Position numbers and translations under genes: made by a program
Assembly (NCBI RefSeq): GCF_002127325.2
Contig: NC_035438.2
Span: 89,280,385-89,344,384, forward strand
DNA: 64,000 bases
Reading direction: 5' to 3'
Source: Helianthus annuus
Taxonomy: Eukaryota > Streptophyta > Magnoliopsida > Asterales > Asteraceae
The notes under the pieces: model-generated
Told to the model about the DNA's origin: nothing
The model's database searches: none
What the model saw: the letters and a program-made list of their open reading frames with translations, nothing else
Shown here: one piece after another, positions 32,265 to 44,223 of the stretch
Layout of the letters: each line of letters begins with the position of its first letter
Numbering within the stretch: position 1 is the stretch's first letter

Positions 32265-32660
32265 ACGGTTTCGAGTCATTCACGTGCAAAGGAGCTCTTC
32301 ACCCAGGTCTCGAGTGCCATCTCCACCGTCTCGACTCATCATCATCATCACAGTCTCGACTCATCACCCTCTCACCGTCTCGAGTCGCAATCACGGTTTC
32401 GACTTCACATTTTTCAAAAGGTCTCGACTCTTCACGGTTTCAAGGTCTCGAGTCGCAACAATTGCTTCGACTGAGGTCTCGAGTCATTCATTTCCGAGTC
32501 GCAACCGAGATCTCGAGTCATCAACATCTACTGTCTCGAGTCGCAATCTCCATTTCACAGTCTCGAGTCATTCATATTTGAGTCGCAACCATTTCTCACT
32601 GTTTCGAGTTCGAGTTTTCGAGTTCCGGTTTCGAGTTATCAGCAGATTTCGACTCCGGTT
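32265..32660 (+). repeat. E7 leader array of TCTCGAGTC phrases
   Basis: A degenerate word TCTCGAGTC / TCTCGACTC, often followed by GCAA or ATCA, appears more than ten times in 400 bp, with spacing of about 15-35 nt. It lies between PBS and gag, as in E1 and E3. A chance open frame through it is serine- and arginine-rich and not a gene. Confidence 0.75.
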
Positions 32661-32974
32661 TCGAGTTTATCATCATAATCTCCGGCCAGCATCTCCGTCA
32701 ACGTTATCACCATCGTCTACACCGCGGTCGCCAACTCCGATCACCACCTCTAGTTATCTTCTCTGACTCCGACCTTCTCCGTCATTCTCCAACCACCGTC
32801 ATCACCTCATCCGTCAACCTCCACGATCTTCTTCATCATCCTTTTCTGTCATCGTCATCGTTAAAACGATTGGTAGCGGCTGAAAAGGAAATAGGGTTTT
32901 GGATATTCGGTTTGACGAAGAAGACGGAGTACTGTTATGATTTTAATGATATTCTAGGTTTTAAGATATTGATT

Positions 32975-33074
<100 letters not shown>

Positions 33075-33314
33075 CATTAGGTTATCATTAGTCAATCATT
33101 GATTTTTATAATAATAATAAGTATACTTTTATAAACTATTAAAAAAAAGAGAAATAGTTTGTTTGTGTTTGTGATAAATTTTGACAGTTTTGAGGTGCCG
33201 GTCAGAAAGCGGGTTCGATTGCGTGCAAAGTGTTTGAGTTAGCGAGCACACGGGTTCTCGTTTTGGTTTTTGTTTTGAGGAGAAGAACAAAAGTATCAAC
33301 CACCAACTGAAATT

Positions 33315-34910
33315 ATGGCATTCATATTTCACAAACCCGTGGTTCAAGAAATGACTGTTGAAGATGTACTTTCTGTTTTCTACACTCCTGAATGTAGAGA
33401 ACGAGCTGAAGCCTATAGAATACACAACGCTGAGCTAATCGAAGATTATAATGACATTAAAATGAAAATTTTCACTTTGGCTAATAATGAAAAACTTTTT
33501 AAGGAGAAAATCAAAGCTCAGCGAAAAGACATCATCCAACTCAAGGATGATGTTAGTGTAAAAACAGCCCAACTCTTCATGGTTCAAGAAAAACTATGCG
33601 ATGTGACTAAAGAACTGGAGGATATCAGAGATAGATAACAAATAAATGAGATAAATATTAAAAAATTTGATTCTTCCAGCAAATTAGTCAAAAACCTGTG
33701 TGATCAACAGCTAGCATACCAGAAAAGGAAAGGGTTGGGATTGGGTTTTAATCAGGCTCCTCCTCCTTATAATGAAAATTATACTTACTTACCTATGACT
33801 GAGGAGGAGATGATGAATGAAAGTAAAATGACTTATGGTCCCAAAAACTGTAAGCCATCAGTAAATGTCAGACCTGTTGAAAAACAGGTGGTTAAACCAG
33901 TTTGTTTTGTGTCCAAGGGTACTTTTGATCCTAACGCTTCTTCATCATGTGCAGATGAAGTACCTGAAGTAAGATGGGGAGATATGTTTGGGAATGAACC
34001 ATCTTTAGATTCTGATGTTTCTAAACCTACTTTTGATAAAACTGATTCTGGTTGTGTGTTTGGACAATCGTTTTTGAACTTGTTTCATAGTTATGTTTCG
34101 TCTTTTTTTGGGCCTGATGTTTTGGGCAAAACTATGAATGCTTGTGATGAAACTTTGAATAATGTACATGATGATGGATGTTTTTCAGTAGCTAAAAATT
34201 GTGATTCTAATGTTTCTAACTCTTCAGCTGATGACAACGTGACAGGTGAGGTCCCTCAGGATACATTTAGTGAAACCACTGAAACTTCTTCTCAAGAAAA
34301 TCAAGAATGTCCTGATTCTTCTTCTGAATCGGTCTCAGTGGACGTCCCTAATGTTGAATCTAGTGGGACCCCATTGGAAACCGTGGCTGAAAGCAAATCT
34401 CAAGAAGATTGACATGATACATATGCTGAAGAAACATGTGTTGATGAAACTTCTGCATCTTCAGAAATTAAAACTGGATCTGATTTTGTAAAAGAAGAGG
34501 TGGTCACAATCAATGAACAGTCACAAGAAAATGTTTCTGAAAAGGAAATTAAAACAGAAACTGAATCGTCTTTTCAAAATGATCCTGATAAAATTATAAA
34601 AGACGAAAAACATCATCCATCTGAATCTCATGCTTGTGCTAGTTCTGATCAACAGGTACAGAAGAACTCGGAAAAGGCACATGGAACACAGGCAACACAA
34701 GCTCGATCATCTAGACTCACCAGATCAGCTATTGCTGCTAGCTATCAGAATCTCCATACTTTGAAACGACAGACATGTTTCAACTGTGGAATTCCTGGAC
34801 ACATTGCTAGGAATTGTGTTCATCGTCCAAAAGTGCAGCAAAATGCCAATACTCACTCTTGTGCTGGTGTTTGTGAGCCGGTTCACAACACGCAAAAGGA
34901 GCCAAAATGA
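33315..34910 (+). pseudogene. gag: E7 gag, first part (coiled coil, acidic region, one knuckle)
   Basis: Starts MAFIFHKPVVQEMTVEDVLS. The UBN2 domain is absent; a predicted coiled coil (NNEKLFKEKIKAQRKDIIQL) comes first, then a serine- and aspartate-rich region, then a knuckle CFNCGIPGHIARNC near 34780. One frame throughout, broken by TAA at 33636-33638 and TGA at 34410-34412, and ended by a TGA at 34908-34910 that reads as an arginine codon in the second copy of this segment (35527). The second half of gag follows after the middle LTR. Confidence 0.82.
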
Positions 34911-35568
34911 GCAGATCAAAGTCGGGGGTATACGAAGTCTGCTTATCAAGAGGGGGAGATTGTTAGGCCCTGAAGTGTGAGACTGACGCATCAAATTAAC
35001 ACAACGGGTTATGGTTACGAACTGGGCCTTACCGGGTTAGTTTATATTAGGTTTTGGACCTTTATAGGTCACTTGGGCCAAGCTTTAGGCCATGTGGGCC
35101 AAGCAGGCCCAAGGGGAGCCCATGTAGGGAATTGGGCTTAAGTTAGTATAAAAACAAGTTTCTAACTTGTTTTTAGTGTTGAACCTTTGGAGCCTCATTT
35201 ACAGAATTTCCTATAGAGCTAGAGAGAGGCGATTGGAGTGGTGAACACTTGTACTAGACGGTTTTGCTTTTCAAGTAATAGAATCGTGTGCAAGTGTTGA
35301 AAGTGATTCGGTGTGTTTTTCGTATTCGGTTCGTATTTTCATATTTTTTGATTTTTTCTTAAATCACATCAAGTTTGGATTCCGCACAAACTTGGTATTG
35401 TTTGATATCATTGAAAGATCCGGTTAAACGGGACTTATAAGTGGTATCAAAGTGCAGCAAAATGCCAATACTCACTCTTGTGCTGGTGTTTGTGAGCCGG
35501 TTCACAACACGCAAAAGGAGCCAAAACGAGCAGATCAAAGTCGGGGGTATACGAAGTCTGCTTATCAA
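34834..35568 (+). repeat. E7 middle LTR with PPT, PBS and a 118-bp flanking duplication
   Basis: Bases 34834-34951 recur at 35451-35568 with about one change. Between them are a PPT (AGGGGGAGAT, 34951-34960), a diverged LTR (34961-35439, TGTTAGG...TTATA) and the start of a PBS (TGGTATCAAAG). The PBS runs straight into the repeated segment, sharing AAAGTGCAG with the copy at 34830. The middle LTR differs from the outer pair at many positions and several indels, so it comes from another subfamily. Confidence 0.88.
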
Positions 35569-36252
35569 GGACAATCACGATCTCATAAGGCTCGTGACAA
35601 GGTGATTGAAAGCTCCAATAAGGGAGAAAAGATGAACAATGGTGCTCAGAGCAACAAGACTTCTGCGAACAACAAATACAAGCACCCAAATTCATCTTCG
35701 TCTAAGAGAAATGTGCAGGCGCATCCAGCGCAAAAAGGACTGGCTTGTCCTTCAGGACCCGCTAGAGCAAATCAAGATGCTCAAAACGTCTTTCCGATGA
35801 AAAGACAAACTTGCTACAAATGTGGCATTGCGGGTCATATTGCTAGAAACTGCACACGGCGTCCCCATGTACCCTATTATATGCGAAATCAGAGGGTTAC
35901 ACCAAAGGATAAAAATCATTCTAAGCCAATGAAGGTATCGTCACCTAAGGCAATGAAGAATGTGAATCCCAAGGTTAAACCTTCTGATGGGGATTGGAAT
36001 GCTGCTAAAAACAAACACAAAGCTTTTCAGGAACAAAAACGTGTTTCTAAAACCAATAAACCTGAATTAGCTAAAGTTGCTCAACCGAAGGTAAGAAACA
36101 CGTTTGTTAAACCGAAACAGACTTGGAAACCCAAAGCAGCAACGTCTTCAATCCTTGAAACTAAAGGGGACTTATGTTTAATGGAAGTTTCTTATTTTGA
36201 TGCTTCAGGTAAACCCAGGACCATGACGGCCTGGGTACCAATGTCTTACTAA
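35452..36252 (+). pseudogene. gag: E7 gag, second part (second knuckle, basic tail)
   Basis: Open for 266 codons. Starts inside the duplicated segment (QQNANTHSCAGVCEPVHNTQ), then a knuckle CYKCGIAGHIARNC at about 35810-35855, then a lysine-rich tail ending PRTMTAWVPMSY. The WVP ending matches the E3 gag end (AWVPAFVA). It has no start of its own: it is the C-terminal half cut off by the middle LTR. Confidence 0.82.
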
Positions 36253-36477
36253 TCTCCTTACCTTTCAGGAACAACTAAGGAGGAGCTGTTGACAATCTCT
36301 GGAATGTTGATAGTGGTTGTTCCAGAGATAAAAACGGGTAACATTTCACTGTTGCAAAAAGTTCAAATTTTTTTACAGATGATATGTTTCCTTTGGAGGA
36401 GATAAAAGAAGTAAGAAATGATCAGCAAAAGGTACCGTTTAAATTCAGTACTTTGATTCAATTTTAATTAGTCTTCA
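36253..36477 (+). pseudogene. E7 protease relic
   Basis: About 50 nt after the gag stop, one frame reads VDNLWNVDSGCSRDKNG, which keeps the Copia protease signature (W-x-x-DSG-C-S-R, normally followed by H-M-T-G). The frame stops soon after, and no integrase or RT follows. I read it as the point where pol was deleted from an ancestor. Confidence 0.6.
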
Positions 36478-38642
36478 ATCTGATGATAGAATGGTTAAAC
36501 AAAAATATTTTCTCTCTTTCTTAGTTTTTTTTTTTTGTATATAAAGTGTTCTTTCTCTAGTAAATGGTAAATTTGCGCAAAAATACAAGATTTATGCACA
36601 AATTTAGGGGGGAGAGGAACATATAGATAGATATAGAGTTTAGGAAGAGAAAACTCAGAAAAGGAAAATACAAAAAAGAGTTTGATGTATATATATGCAT
36701 TGTTTTAGGGGGAGAAAATGAGAAAAATACAAAAACATTAGAAAAATGAAAAAGCCAAAAAGAAAAATTGCATGATATGGGAAGTGAAATAAATGTTTGT
36801 GTTAAAGGGTTTGACTAACACATGTAAGGTGCCATAGCTGAAAAGACTAGGATCTACTGCGATATGTCGATAGGCTTGACGCTCAAAATGATAAAAGATA
36901 CTAAGTGATATAAACATAACGAACTATGTACCATGTGGGTAACATACCAACGGCGTATGATTTTATGGTCTTAAATCTTGCGTTGATAGATAGCCAACAT
37001 CTGAGTTTCGGGTCTTTATATTGTTGAATCATCCGAGGATATCTTAGCTATTAGCTATCCTTCTGTTCAGAACTAAAATTGTACATGACCCCAGGAAAGA
37101 AAGTCACTTGGAATTAGCTCATTTCTATTTGAATGTCTGTATGTTGTCCCGATACACACAATTTTGATCTGATTCTGAAATCTTCTCTGAAAAAAGTCGT
37201 GTACCTCCTCTGCTGCATCCAGATACATGCTGACCTGGAGGTGCTAGGCAACGACAGCTTCTGCTGCATCTAAATTCATGCTGACCTAGCTGTACGTTGT
37301 CGCGCTATAGATCTAATACACCCGAAAGAGGCCCTCTAGTGCCCAAAAGAAACCCAAGAAACCTATATCAAATTGAGAAAAACTCATTTGATCTGTATAT
37401 TATACCATCTCTGCAAAAGATCTATTCTGTTCTCTTCTCAACCTATTCCCAGTTAAGATTTCAGAAATCTGGATTGTACTTGTGAAATATGTGGTAGGGA
37501 AGATACTTGCATGATAGAGTGTGCTGTTTATATTTCCAGGATTTGATTAGTATTTATTTGGGTGTTCATTGTTAAGAAATCAAAACATGATAAAACAGAT
37601 TATATGCAGACCTAGACACAGTCAGGATATCTTAAAGGATGACATCAGTATACTCACCTGTTACGATGAATCGTTTTGCTTACCTTGATCGCGGGGGTAT
37701 GCCTTGGAATGGGACACACGGGTATAATAGTATAATATTACCTTAAGCATATCACGAAGTTGAAAATTGAAAGTTGAGCGTTAAAGTTTAAGTGGACAAA
37801 CATATTGGCAATCGCATAGACCAGTTTGATTAGACTCATACTGAAAAGTGTTCCTTAGTCTGCCTGAGAACGAATTTTGATCCCATTGCAATTGTGATTG
37901 TATATTATGGTAGTTGTTTATATTTTGAGTTTTTATTTGTTGTTAGTTTTTAAAATTAAAAATAAAAAAAATACAAAAATTCAAAAATACAAAAATAGTG
38001 TCTTGCTTTTCCATAAAACCAAAAATCCAAAAATAGAGTGATTATTTGTTTTTTTTTTCTTAAAATTAAAAAATTATAACCGTTCTTGAAGACTAGACTG
38101 ATCATCAAAAGTTGAAAGAATTTAAATTGTGAAATCCGAGTACAAGTACTTGGATGTACCTAGTGTTCATATGGTACTCTCCCTGTTGCATAAGAAATGT
38201 TTGCTTATGAGTTTGTGAGCATGTGCAGAACTTGATTTCAATCAAGAACAGGGGTTGATGAAGACTGAGATGCTGCTAGTTGCTGAAGAAGCCTAAAGCA
38301 TCACAACAACAAGATGTACCTGAGTAAGAAGAACCGGATATGAGACGCCGTCTGACAATGAAAGTGCATTTGAAGAAGTACCGTGAACCTGCTTGAAAGA
38401 CAAAGATTGAAGAAGAAAAGAGCTGCTGAGAATCCTCCTCTCACATTCTTTTTGACAAGATTTTCAAGCAAATGTTGATCGTGATCCTGATATGAAGCTA
38501 ATCACAAAATCTGAAGAAAGAGACCCAGTGCTGAGAGTTCAGAAGTCAAGAACTTCCACAACATCTGCAACATAGCGACAACCATAGATTTCGTTGAAGA
38601 CGTTGCTGAATTCAAGTTATGAAGACAATTTGATGGCATCAG
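36478..38642 (+). other. E7 3' noncoding region
   Basis: No credible ORF. It has the general layout of the E3 and E5 3' regions: TGGGTAAC near 36938, GGGTCTTTATA near 37010, then ATACTCACCTGT near 37649 and a GGGGGTATG block. Similarity is much weaker than between E3 and E5. A short duplication (CTGCTGCATC...CATGCTGACCT) appears twice at about 37210-37290. The final 400 bp before the PPT is rich in GAAG / GAAGA words. Confidence 0.6.
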
Positions 38643-38653
38643 TAGGGGGAGAT
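38643..38653 (+). other. E7 polypurine tract
   Basis: TAGGGGGAGAT immediately before the 3' LTR, matching the PPT of E3. Confidence 0.85.
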
Positions 38654-39124
38654 TGTTAGGCCCTAAAGTGTGAGACTGACGCATCAAATTAATACAACGG
38701 GCTATGGTTACAAACTGGGATTTATCGGGTTAGTTTATATTAGGTTGTGGACCTTTATAGGTCACTTGGGCCAAGCTTTAGGCCATGTAAGCCAAGCAGG
38801 CCCAAGGGGAGCCCATGTAGGGAAGTGGGCTTGAGTTAGTATATAAACAAGTTATTAACTTGTTTTAGGGTTGGAACCTTTGGAACCTTGGGAAACCTCC
38901 TAGTTACACAATTCTAGAGAATCAGAGAAGGGGAGGCGATTTGTAATGGTGTACTCATACCAGATGTTTTTGCTTATTCAAGTAATAGAAACGTGTGTGA
39001 GTTAAAAGTTATTTTGGTGTTTTTGTTTGTTTTCGTTTTGATTCTTGAATCACCTATTGATTGGATTCCGCACAATCAATAGGTTGTTTGATATCATTGA
39101 AAGATCCGTTTTACGGGACTTACA
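38654..39124 (+). repeat. E7 3' LTR (471 bp)
   Basis: Same edges as the 5' LTR, about 8 substitutions. Followed by CACTT, the target duplication. Confidence 0.93.
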
Positions 39125-41393
39125 CACTTCTTCAGATTTGACATGTGGAATACGTTGTGAACTCCACTGAGTTCTGTGGGTAGGTTTAGTTTGTAGGCCA
39201 CTTCGCCTATCACTCCGTGATTTCGAAAGGTTTAACATATCGCGGTTTGAGTTTCGTCTCGCATACCAAATCGAAGTACACCTTCCCAAGGTGAGACTTT
39301 AGATAGTACTCGATCCCCAACTGGGACTCGAGTGGTTTCTTGCGCTTAACAGCATAGCTTTTCTGGCGGTCACTAACTGCCGTCATTCATTGTCGTATCT
39401 GAGCAATCTCCTATACTGCGTGTATGACAAGTTCTGAGCCGGTGATTCGGCCGTTTCCGACTACTACCCAACAAAGAGATGATTGGCACCTTTGCCCGTA
39501 CAATGCCTCGAACAAAGTAGCCTGAATGCTGGTGTGGTAACTGTTGTTACTCGAAAGCTCCACTAAAGGGAGGTGTCTTCTCCGACCATTGCCAAAGTCA
39601 ATTTCACGTGCTCGAAACATGTCTTCAAGAGTTTGGATGGTGCGTTCAGTCTGCCCATCCGTCTATGAATGATATACTGTGCTCATGTCTAAACGCGAGC
39701 CAAAGGATTTGTGCACCGCTTGCCACAAATCAGATGCAAATCGTGGGTTGCGATTAGAGGTAATGAAGGTTGGCACCCCGTGCCTAGCAACCGTTTCCTT
39801 CAGGTAGATGACTGCAAGTGTAGAAAACTTATCCGTTTCGTTGATGGCTAGAAAGTGTGCTGGTTGCGCAAGACAATCAATGAGTATCCAGGTGATGTTG
39901 TTTCCGTTTCGAGTTGTGAGTAGACTATCGACCAAATCCATGGCAGTCTGTTTTTATTTCCATGTGAGTGTTGCTGGTTGCTGATGCTACACATTGACTT
40001 TCCACAAGTCGATCCATCATTCACATACTTAACTAGATGAGCCTTCATGTCCGATTACCAGTACAAGGTTTATAAATCCTAATGCCTCTCATAAATAATC
40101 CAGACGACCAGATTATCGAAGCAAGTGTGCTTTGCTCAACGCGAGTTTCCTAAAGTTGCCGTATTAGGAGACCCACTTTCATTCTATGAGGTAACGAGTA
40201 TCGTCCGACCTGTCAAAGGTTGCTTCTCCATGCCCCGCATGGGTTTAACTTGCAAATCCTCTTCTTTCAGTTCTCTAGTTTGAACAGAGCGAGTCTGATC
40301 AGGTAAGTTAGGGTCGATAGCGAGCTACAGAGCTCGTGTACGTTCAGGTTTCGTAGTCGCATTCATCCAGAAGTTCCACCCAGCGATGATATTATATGCA
40401 TTAGCTCTTTCGATCATCGGTACTTGGGAGGCCCTTGTGATCGGTCTAAGTAACACATCTGGTATCGTCCAAGTGATGCCTCCATCCAAAATCCCAAGCC
40501 ACGGTCTTCACCGCCAGTCGTGTGTCTCGTGTAGTTCCTCTTTGTAACTCCAACACGTATGTCATCACTTTCTCGTGTTGCGTCTTCGTGCAACTGAGAC
40601 GCTGATTCGGACCATAAGGATATACCACTGAATCACCCACATCCTTGGGTAAAACGACGCTCAGTGCATTGCAGAGTCAGAATTCGAAAGCTGAAGGGAC
40701 GTCCTTCTATTTTGTCTTCCACGAGCACAGCACCCTGCGATGCTAAAGAGATTAAAGCTGCATGATCTGTGAAAATCCTGTGATGAATCTACAACAGCAT
40801 CCACCAAAACCAAGAAATTGCGGTACCCCCGAAGGAATCTTTGGCGTCAATTTGTTTCTAACAAGATGGATCCTAGCACGATCCACGCGTATTCCCACTA
40901 TGTTGGTTACATGATCAAAATGCTTTTCTCGTATCTAAGTGTTACATTTAACAAGACTTCTCACGTAATGACTCCTCCCCTAGGAGTTCTAAGATACAAT
41001 ATAGGCGTCGTCCATGCTGTCCTTTCCTCCAGGAAATAACCCAAAATGTCACCAAAAAATACGGTCGATTCATGTGATCCCTGAAGCTGCTAGTGTGTTG
41101 AGCCACTCAATGATCATGGTGTACAAAGTTAAAATGGCTGCATTGCGTTCGACGTGCTGTTCTAAGAGCATTCTCCTCTAGGACTTCCTCCTGACAACAA
41201 TTCGTTTGCTAGCAAATCTTCGAATTGAAGCTTGTTCCTCGCAATTGGTCGCCGGGTTGTCAATATGTGGTCGAGGCAAACGGTTCTTGACTGTCACCTT
41301 GTTGAGTTCTCAATAATCAGTATGTATACGAAAAGGCTTATCTTCTCTGGTATAGTTTGAGGCTCCCCATTGCGAAAAACTAGATCCGATAAA
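39125..41393 (-). pseudogene. pol: E6 pol, middle piece: RT 3' part, RNase H, integrase
   Basis: Integrase relics are clear: RHGVPTFITSNRNPRFASDL and [14 protein letters not shown] (39941-39663), then IDFGNGRRRHLPLVE and [18 protein letters not shown] (39620-39411). The second catalytic Asp of the ISDRDARF motif is Asn here. RNase H is barely visible (DSVVYPYGPNQRLSC, 40640-40446), with its catalytic Asp gone. Upstream an RT fragment PQFLGFGGCCCRFITGFSQI is at about 40840-40780. Stops and shifts occur every few dozen codons. At the position where E8 and E9 have a stop before the chromodomain, E6 reads PLESQLG, with a glutamine codon. Confidence 0.8.
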
Positions 41394-42727
41394 TGTGACA
41401 ACTCGAGTTTCCGGCATTTCACTCTTGCATTTATTACGCGTTAACTGTTTAGTGTTTGATGTGTTTGACTCGTAATTGTACGTTGAATTAAAAGTTGAAT
41501 TATAAGTTGAAATGAACGTTGAGTTGTTATATGTTAAATGCGTGTAAAGTTTGATAACATGAACCTAACTACTTAAGCGTGGAACAACCCAACGAAACAA
41601 AATATGTTTCGCCATAAGTCTACTCGACGAAATGGAGTTCTGTTTCGCCGACCCGTCAAATTCATCGAGGCCCAGTTACGACCCACACTTTTATCCGTAT
41701 ATTTATATATATTAGATTAGGGGAAACGGAACCGAAATTCTAAAACCCTAGACTCCTCCTCTATTGACGGCAGCCCTGTGGCTTCGAGACTCGTAAAGAA
41801 CATCACTTTCTTTTTCATCGTGGTTAGTTCTAGTTCTTATCTGATTATCCGATTATTTGAATATCATTCTCACACGTTTTCTGCGATAATTATTTGATAT
41901 GTTAATTGTTGATTGACATTGTTGCATCACTAAATGATTTAAGATTGCTTATAATCGCCGGCTATTATATCGATGATTGCATGTGTTTTTGTCAGTTATT
42001 ATGTGATTATAGTTGTGGTCAATTGTTGTTGAATTGTTGTGTGCCATTGGCTCAGTTGTAGGCTTGAACAAGTGTTGGTCCAATCGAAAAATAATGGCAT
42101 CTTACACACTCAAATACACCAAAAGTCTATTGAACAGTGCATTGTCGGCCATATCGATATTATTATTTATATGTAGTCTCGTTTAGGGTGTTGATGATGA
42201 TGAAACCGACAACTGATCCTATGACCGTTGACTATTTAGCATGTGAGGTCCAATGAGAATTTTGGTTATGCATTTGTGGTCCAACCATAGTAGTGTCACC
42301 TCACATAATTGATTACATCAAGAATTCAGTACATGTGATTGTATACAATTAAAATAAGGAAGGGTCCAATAATCTCTTGATGTATTGAAAAGTGGCCGAC
42401 CATAATTGATTTGATTTGTTATAAAAATGATGGTGGGTATCATGGTATCTTTTAAAGTGGCGGCTTAGTAGACTAAAAAAAAATAATAATCAAGTCAGTA
42501 GCAGTCCTAGGGAGTTGTGTTAATTACGAATCCATTTTGTCAAAAGGGATGCCACGAGCGGATCTCCGATTGGTGGGGATGGGCGGCCCAATGAAGGGCA
42601 GTGGCCATTGTAACGGCCCACTATCAATTAAGTGCCAACCGTATTTTTTTTTTAGAATTAATATTATTGCCGTTGTGTTAGGATGAAAATAAAATATAGG
42701 CGAATCACCGGTTGACGAAACCGGCTT

Positions 42728-42833
42728 GGCGAAACAAAGGTGTTTCGCCGAGACCCATTACGACGAAACAACCTTGACGAAACAGAAGTGTTTCGTCGGA
42801 GAGAGGTCACGGCGAAACAGTGGGCGTTTCGCC
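42728..42833 (+). repeat. E8 LTR hairpins, GGCGAAACA...TGTTTCGCC family
   Basis: 42728-42749: GGCGAAACA / TGTTTCGCC, 4-nt loop. 42776-42797: GACGAAACA / TGTTTCGTC, 4-nt loop. 42811-42833: GGCGAAAC paired with GTTTCGCC. The first two differ at a paired position on both arms. Weaker versions lie at 41592-41613 and 41624-41651. All recur in the 3' LTR (for example, 50352-50373). Confidence 0.88.
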
Positions 42834-43200
42834 GATTGGTTAACCTGCGCAGTAACCTGGTTAAATTCTGTTAAAAATTAACTGGAGTTATTAACTACTG
42901 TTAGCCGATATGCATGACTTATGTGAACTTGAATATGTGTCTTATGTTATTTGTGATTGCTAGTCCAAAACTACTGTGATTGTATATGCTTACATGGAAT
43001 TAGTGAATATAAACTGATTGTGTACGTGCATACTTTAGGACGTGATTGATTTACTTTGAGCACTTACTAAGCATACCGAGCAAACCAAGGTGAGTTCACA
43101 CTCTTACTAAGGCATGGGATTCCCAAGGCTTGGGAATGGGATTGAAGTAATAAGGTTGAATAGATTCGAACTGACGCTATTACTAGACTACCATACCATC

Positions 43201-43445
43201 GTCCTTGGTTGTGCAGGACACATACGTAAAACCTACGTATACTTATGCTACTCACTGTCCTCAGGTTGCGAAGGACACTCACGTAAAACCTACGTGAACT
43301 TATACTCACTACTGCCTCGGTTGTGTCAGGCACTTACGTAAAACCTACGTAAACCCCCGCGTACCCCTATCCTCGGTTGTGAAGGATACTTACGTAAAAC
43401 CTACGTAAACTTGTACGTATTACTGTTCTCGGGATATGTAGAACA
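43201..43445 (+). repeat. E8 LTR tandem stem-loop array with covarying arms
   Basis: First arm pairs: GTCCT/AGGAC (43201-43219), GTCCT/AGGAC (43257-43276), TGCCT/AGGCA (43313-43332), TATCCT/AGGATA (43368-43388), TGTTCT/AGAACA (43424-43445). Second arm pairs: ATACGT/ACGTAT (43222-43240), TCACGT/ACGTGA (43279-43297), TTACGT/ACGTAA (43334-43352 and 43390-43408). Unit period is about 56 bp. Changes on one arm are matched on the other. The copy in the 3' LTR is at 50825-51069. Confidence 0.92.
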
Positions 43446-43904
43446 CTTATGGTTACGAATAGTCTAGTGGATATACACATGGGAAGCCCCCACCAATAGA
43501 ACGTACTATCGGCCCAGTAGAGCCACATGTTACATATGAACTTACTATTACGCATTTACTTTCTGTGAACTCGCTCAACTAGTTGTTGATCCCCTGTTAC
43601 ATGCCTTGCAGGTCGTTAGATACATGGAGCTTGCACAGGGAGGAGCTGGTCGTTGTGGGCATGGATCATGAATGCTTAATTTAACACTTATGACATTTTA
43701 TACATTATTATTTATGTTGGGTTTACTTACATGCTTCCGCTACTTTAACAATGTTTGGTTTTGAACATCAATCATGTCGTGACGAATTACAATATCTACT
43801 TTTATTATGAAATGTTGTGTTTGATATGATTGGTGGCTTGATCCTGGTCAGTCACGCTCCCAAGCGGTGATACTCCGCAGGTGGATTTTGGGGGTGTGAC
43901 AGAT

Positions 43905-43917
43905 TGGTATCAGAGCC
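43905..43917 (+). other. E8 primer-binding site
   Basis: TGGTATCAGAGCC, three bases after the LTR end; initiator Met tRNA type. Confidence 0.92.
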
Positions 43918-44223
43918 ATTGGTTATAGAGAACTTGATTTTAATAAGGGGAAAACGTTGTTATTAAAACCAGACTATAACCAGAACAGTGCTCTCAACGA
44001 TCCACAACGACGCTTCGCTCCACGTGCAAGACTCAACATCCTAGGTAATAAGGTTTATGTTTATTGCCTACATGCTAGAATTGTATATAACTTTGCTCGT
44101 GGTATGCTTAGATTACATTGCTCACTATTTGTTATTGCTTGAGAACACCTATGTGCTTACACTCTTCTGTCATCGCACTACTCGCGAATCAAACTCACTT
44201 ATTCTACTTTTACTATGAAGATC

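Larger units (their letters stand above)
41394..43901 (+). repeat. E8 5' LTR (2,508 bp)
   Basis: TGTGACAACTCGAG to GGGGTGTGACA. Includes GGCGAAACA hairpins (42728-42833) and a stem-loop array (43201-43445). The block GTGAACTCGCTCAACTAGTT ... CATGCCTTGCAGGTC near 43570-43620 and the last 55 bp are shared with the E6 and E9 LTRs. Confidence 0.95.

Noticed and set aside
32284..32766. 160-codon serine- and arginine-rich open frame
   Set aside because: Low-complexity reading of the TCTCGAGTC array in the E7 leader; not similar to gag or a known protein.
40818..41039. Plus-strand open frame of 73 codons
   Set aside because: It overlaps minus-strand RT relics of E6 and has no independent support.
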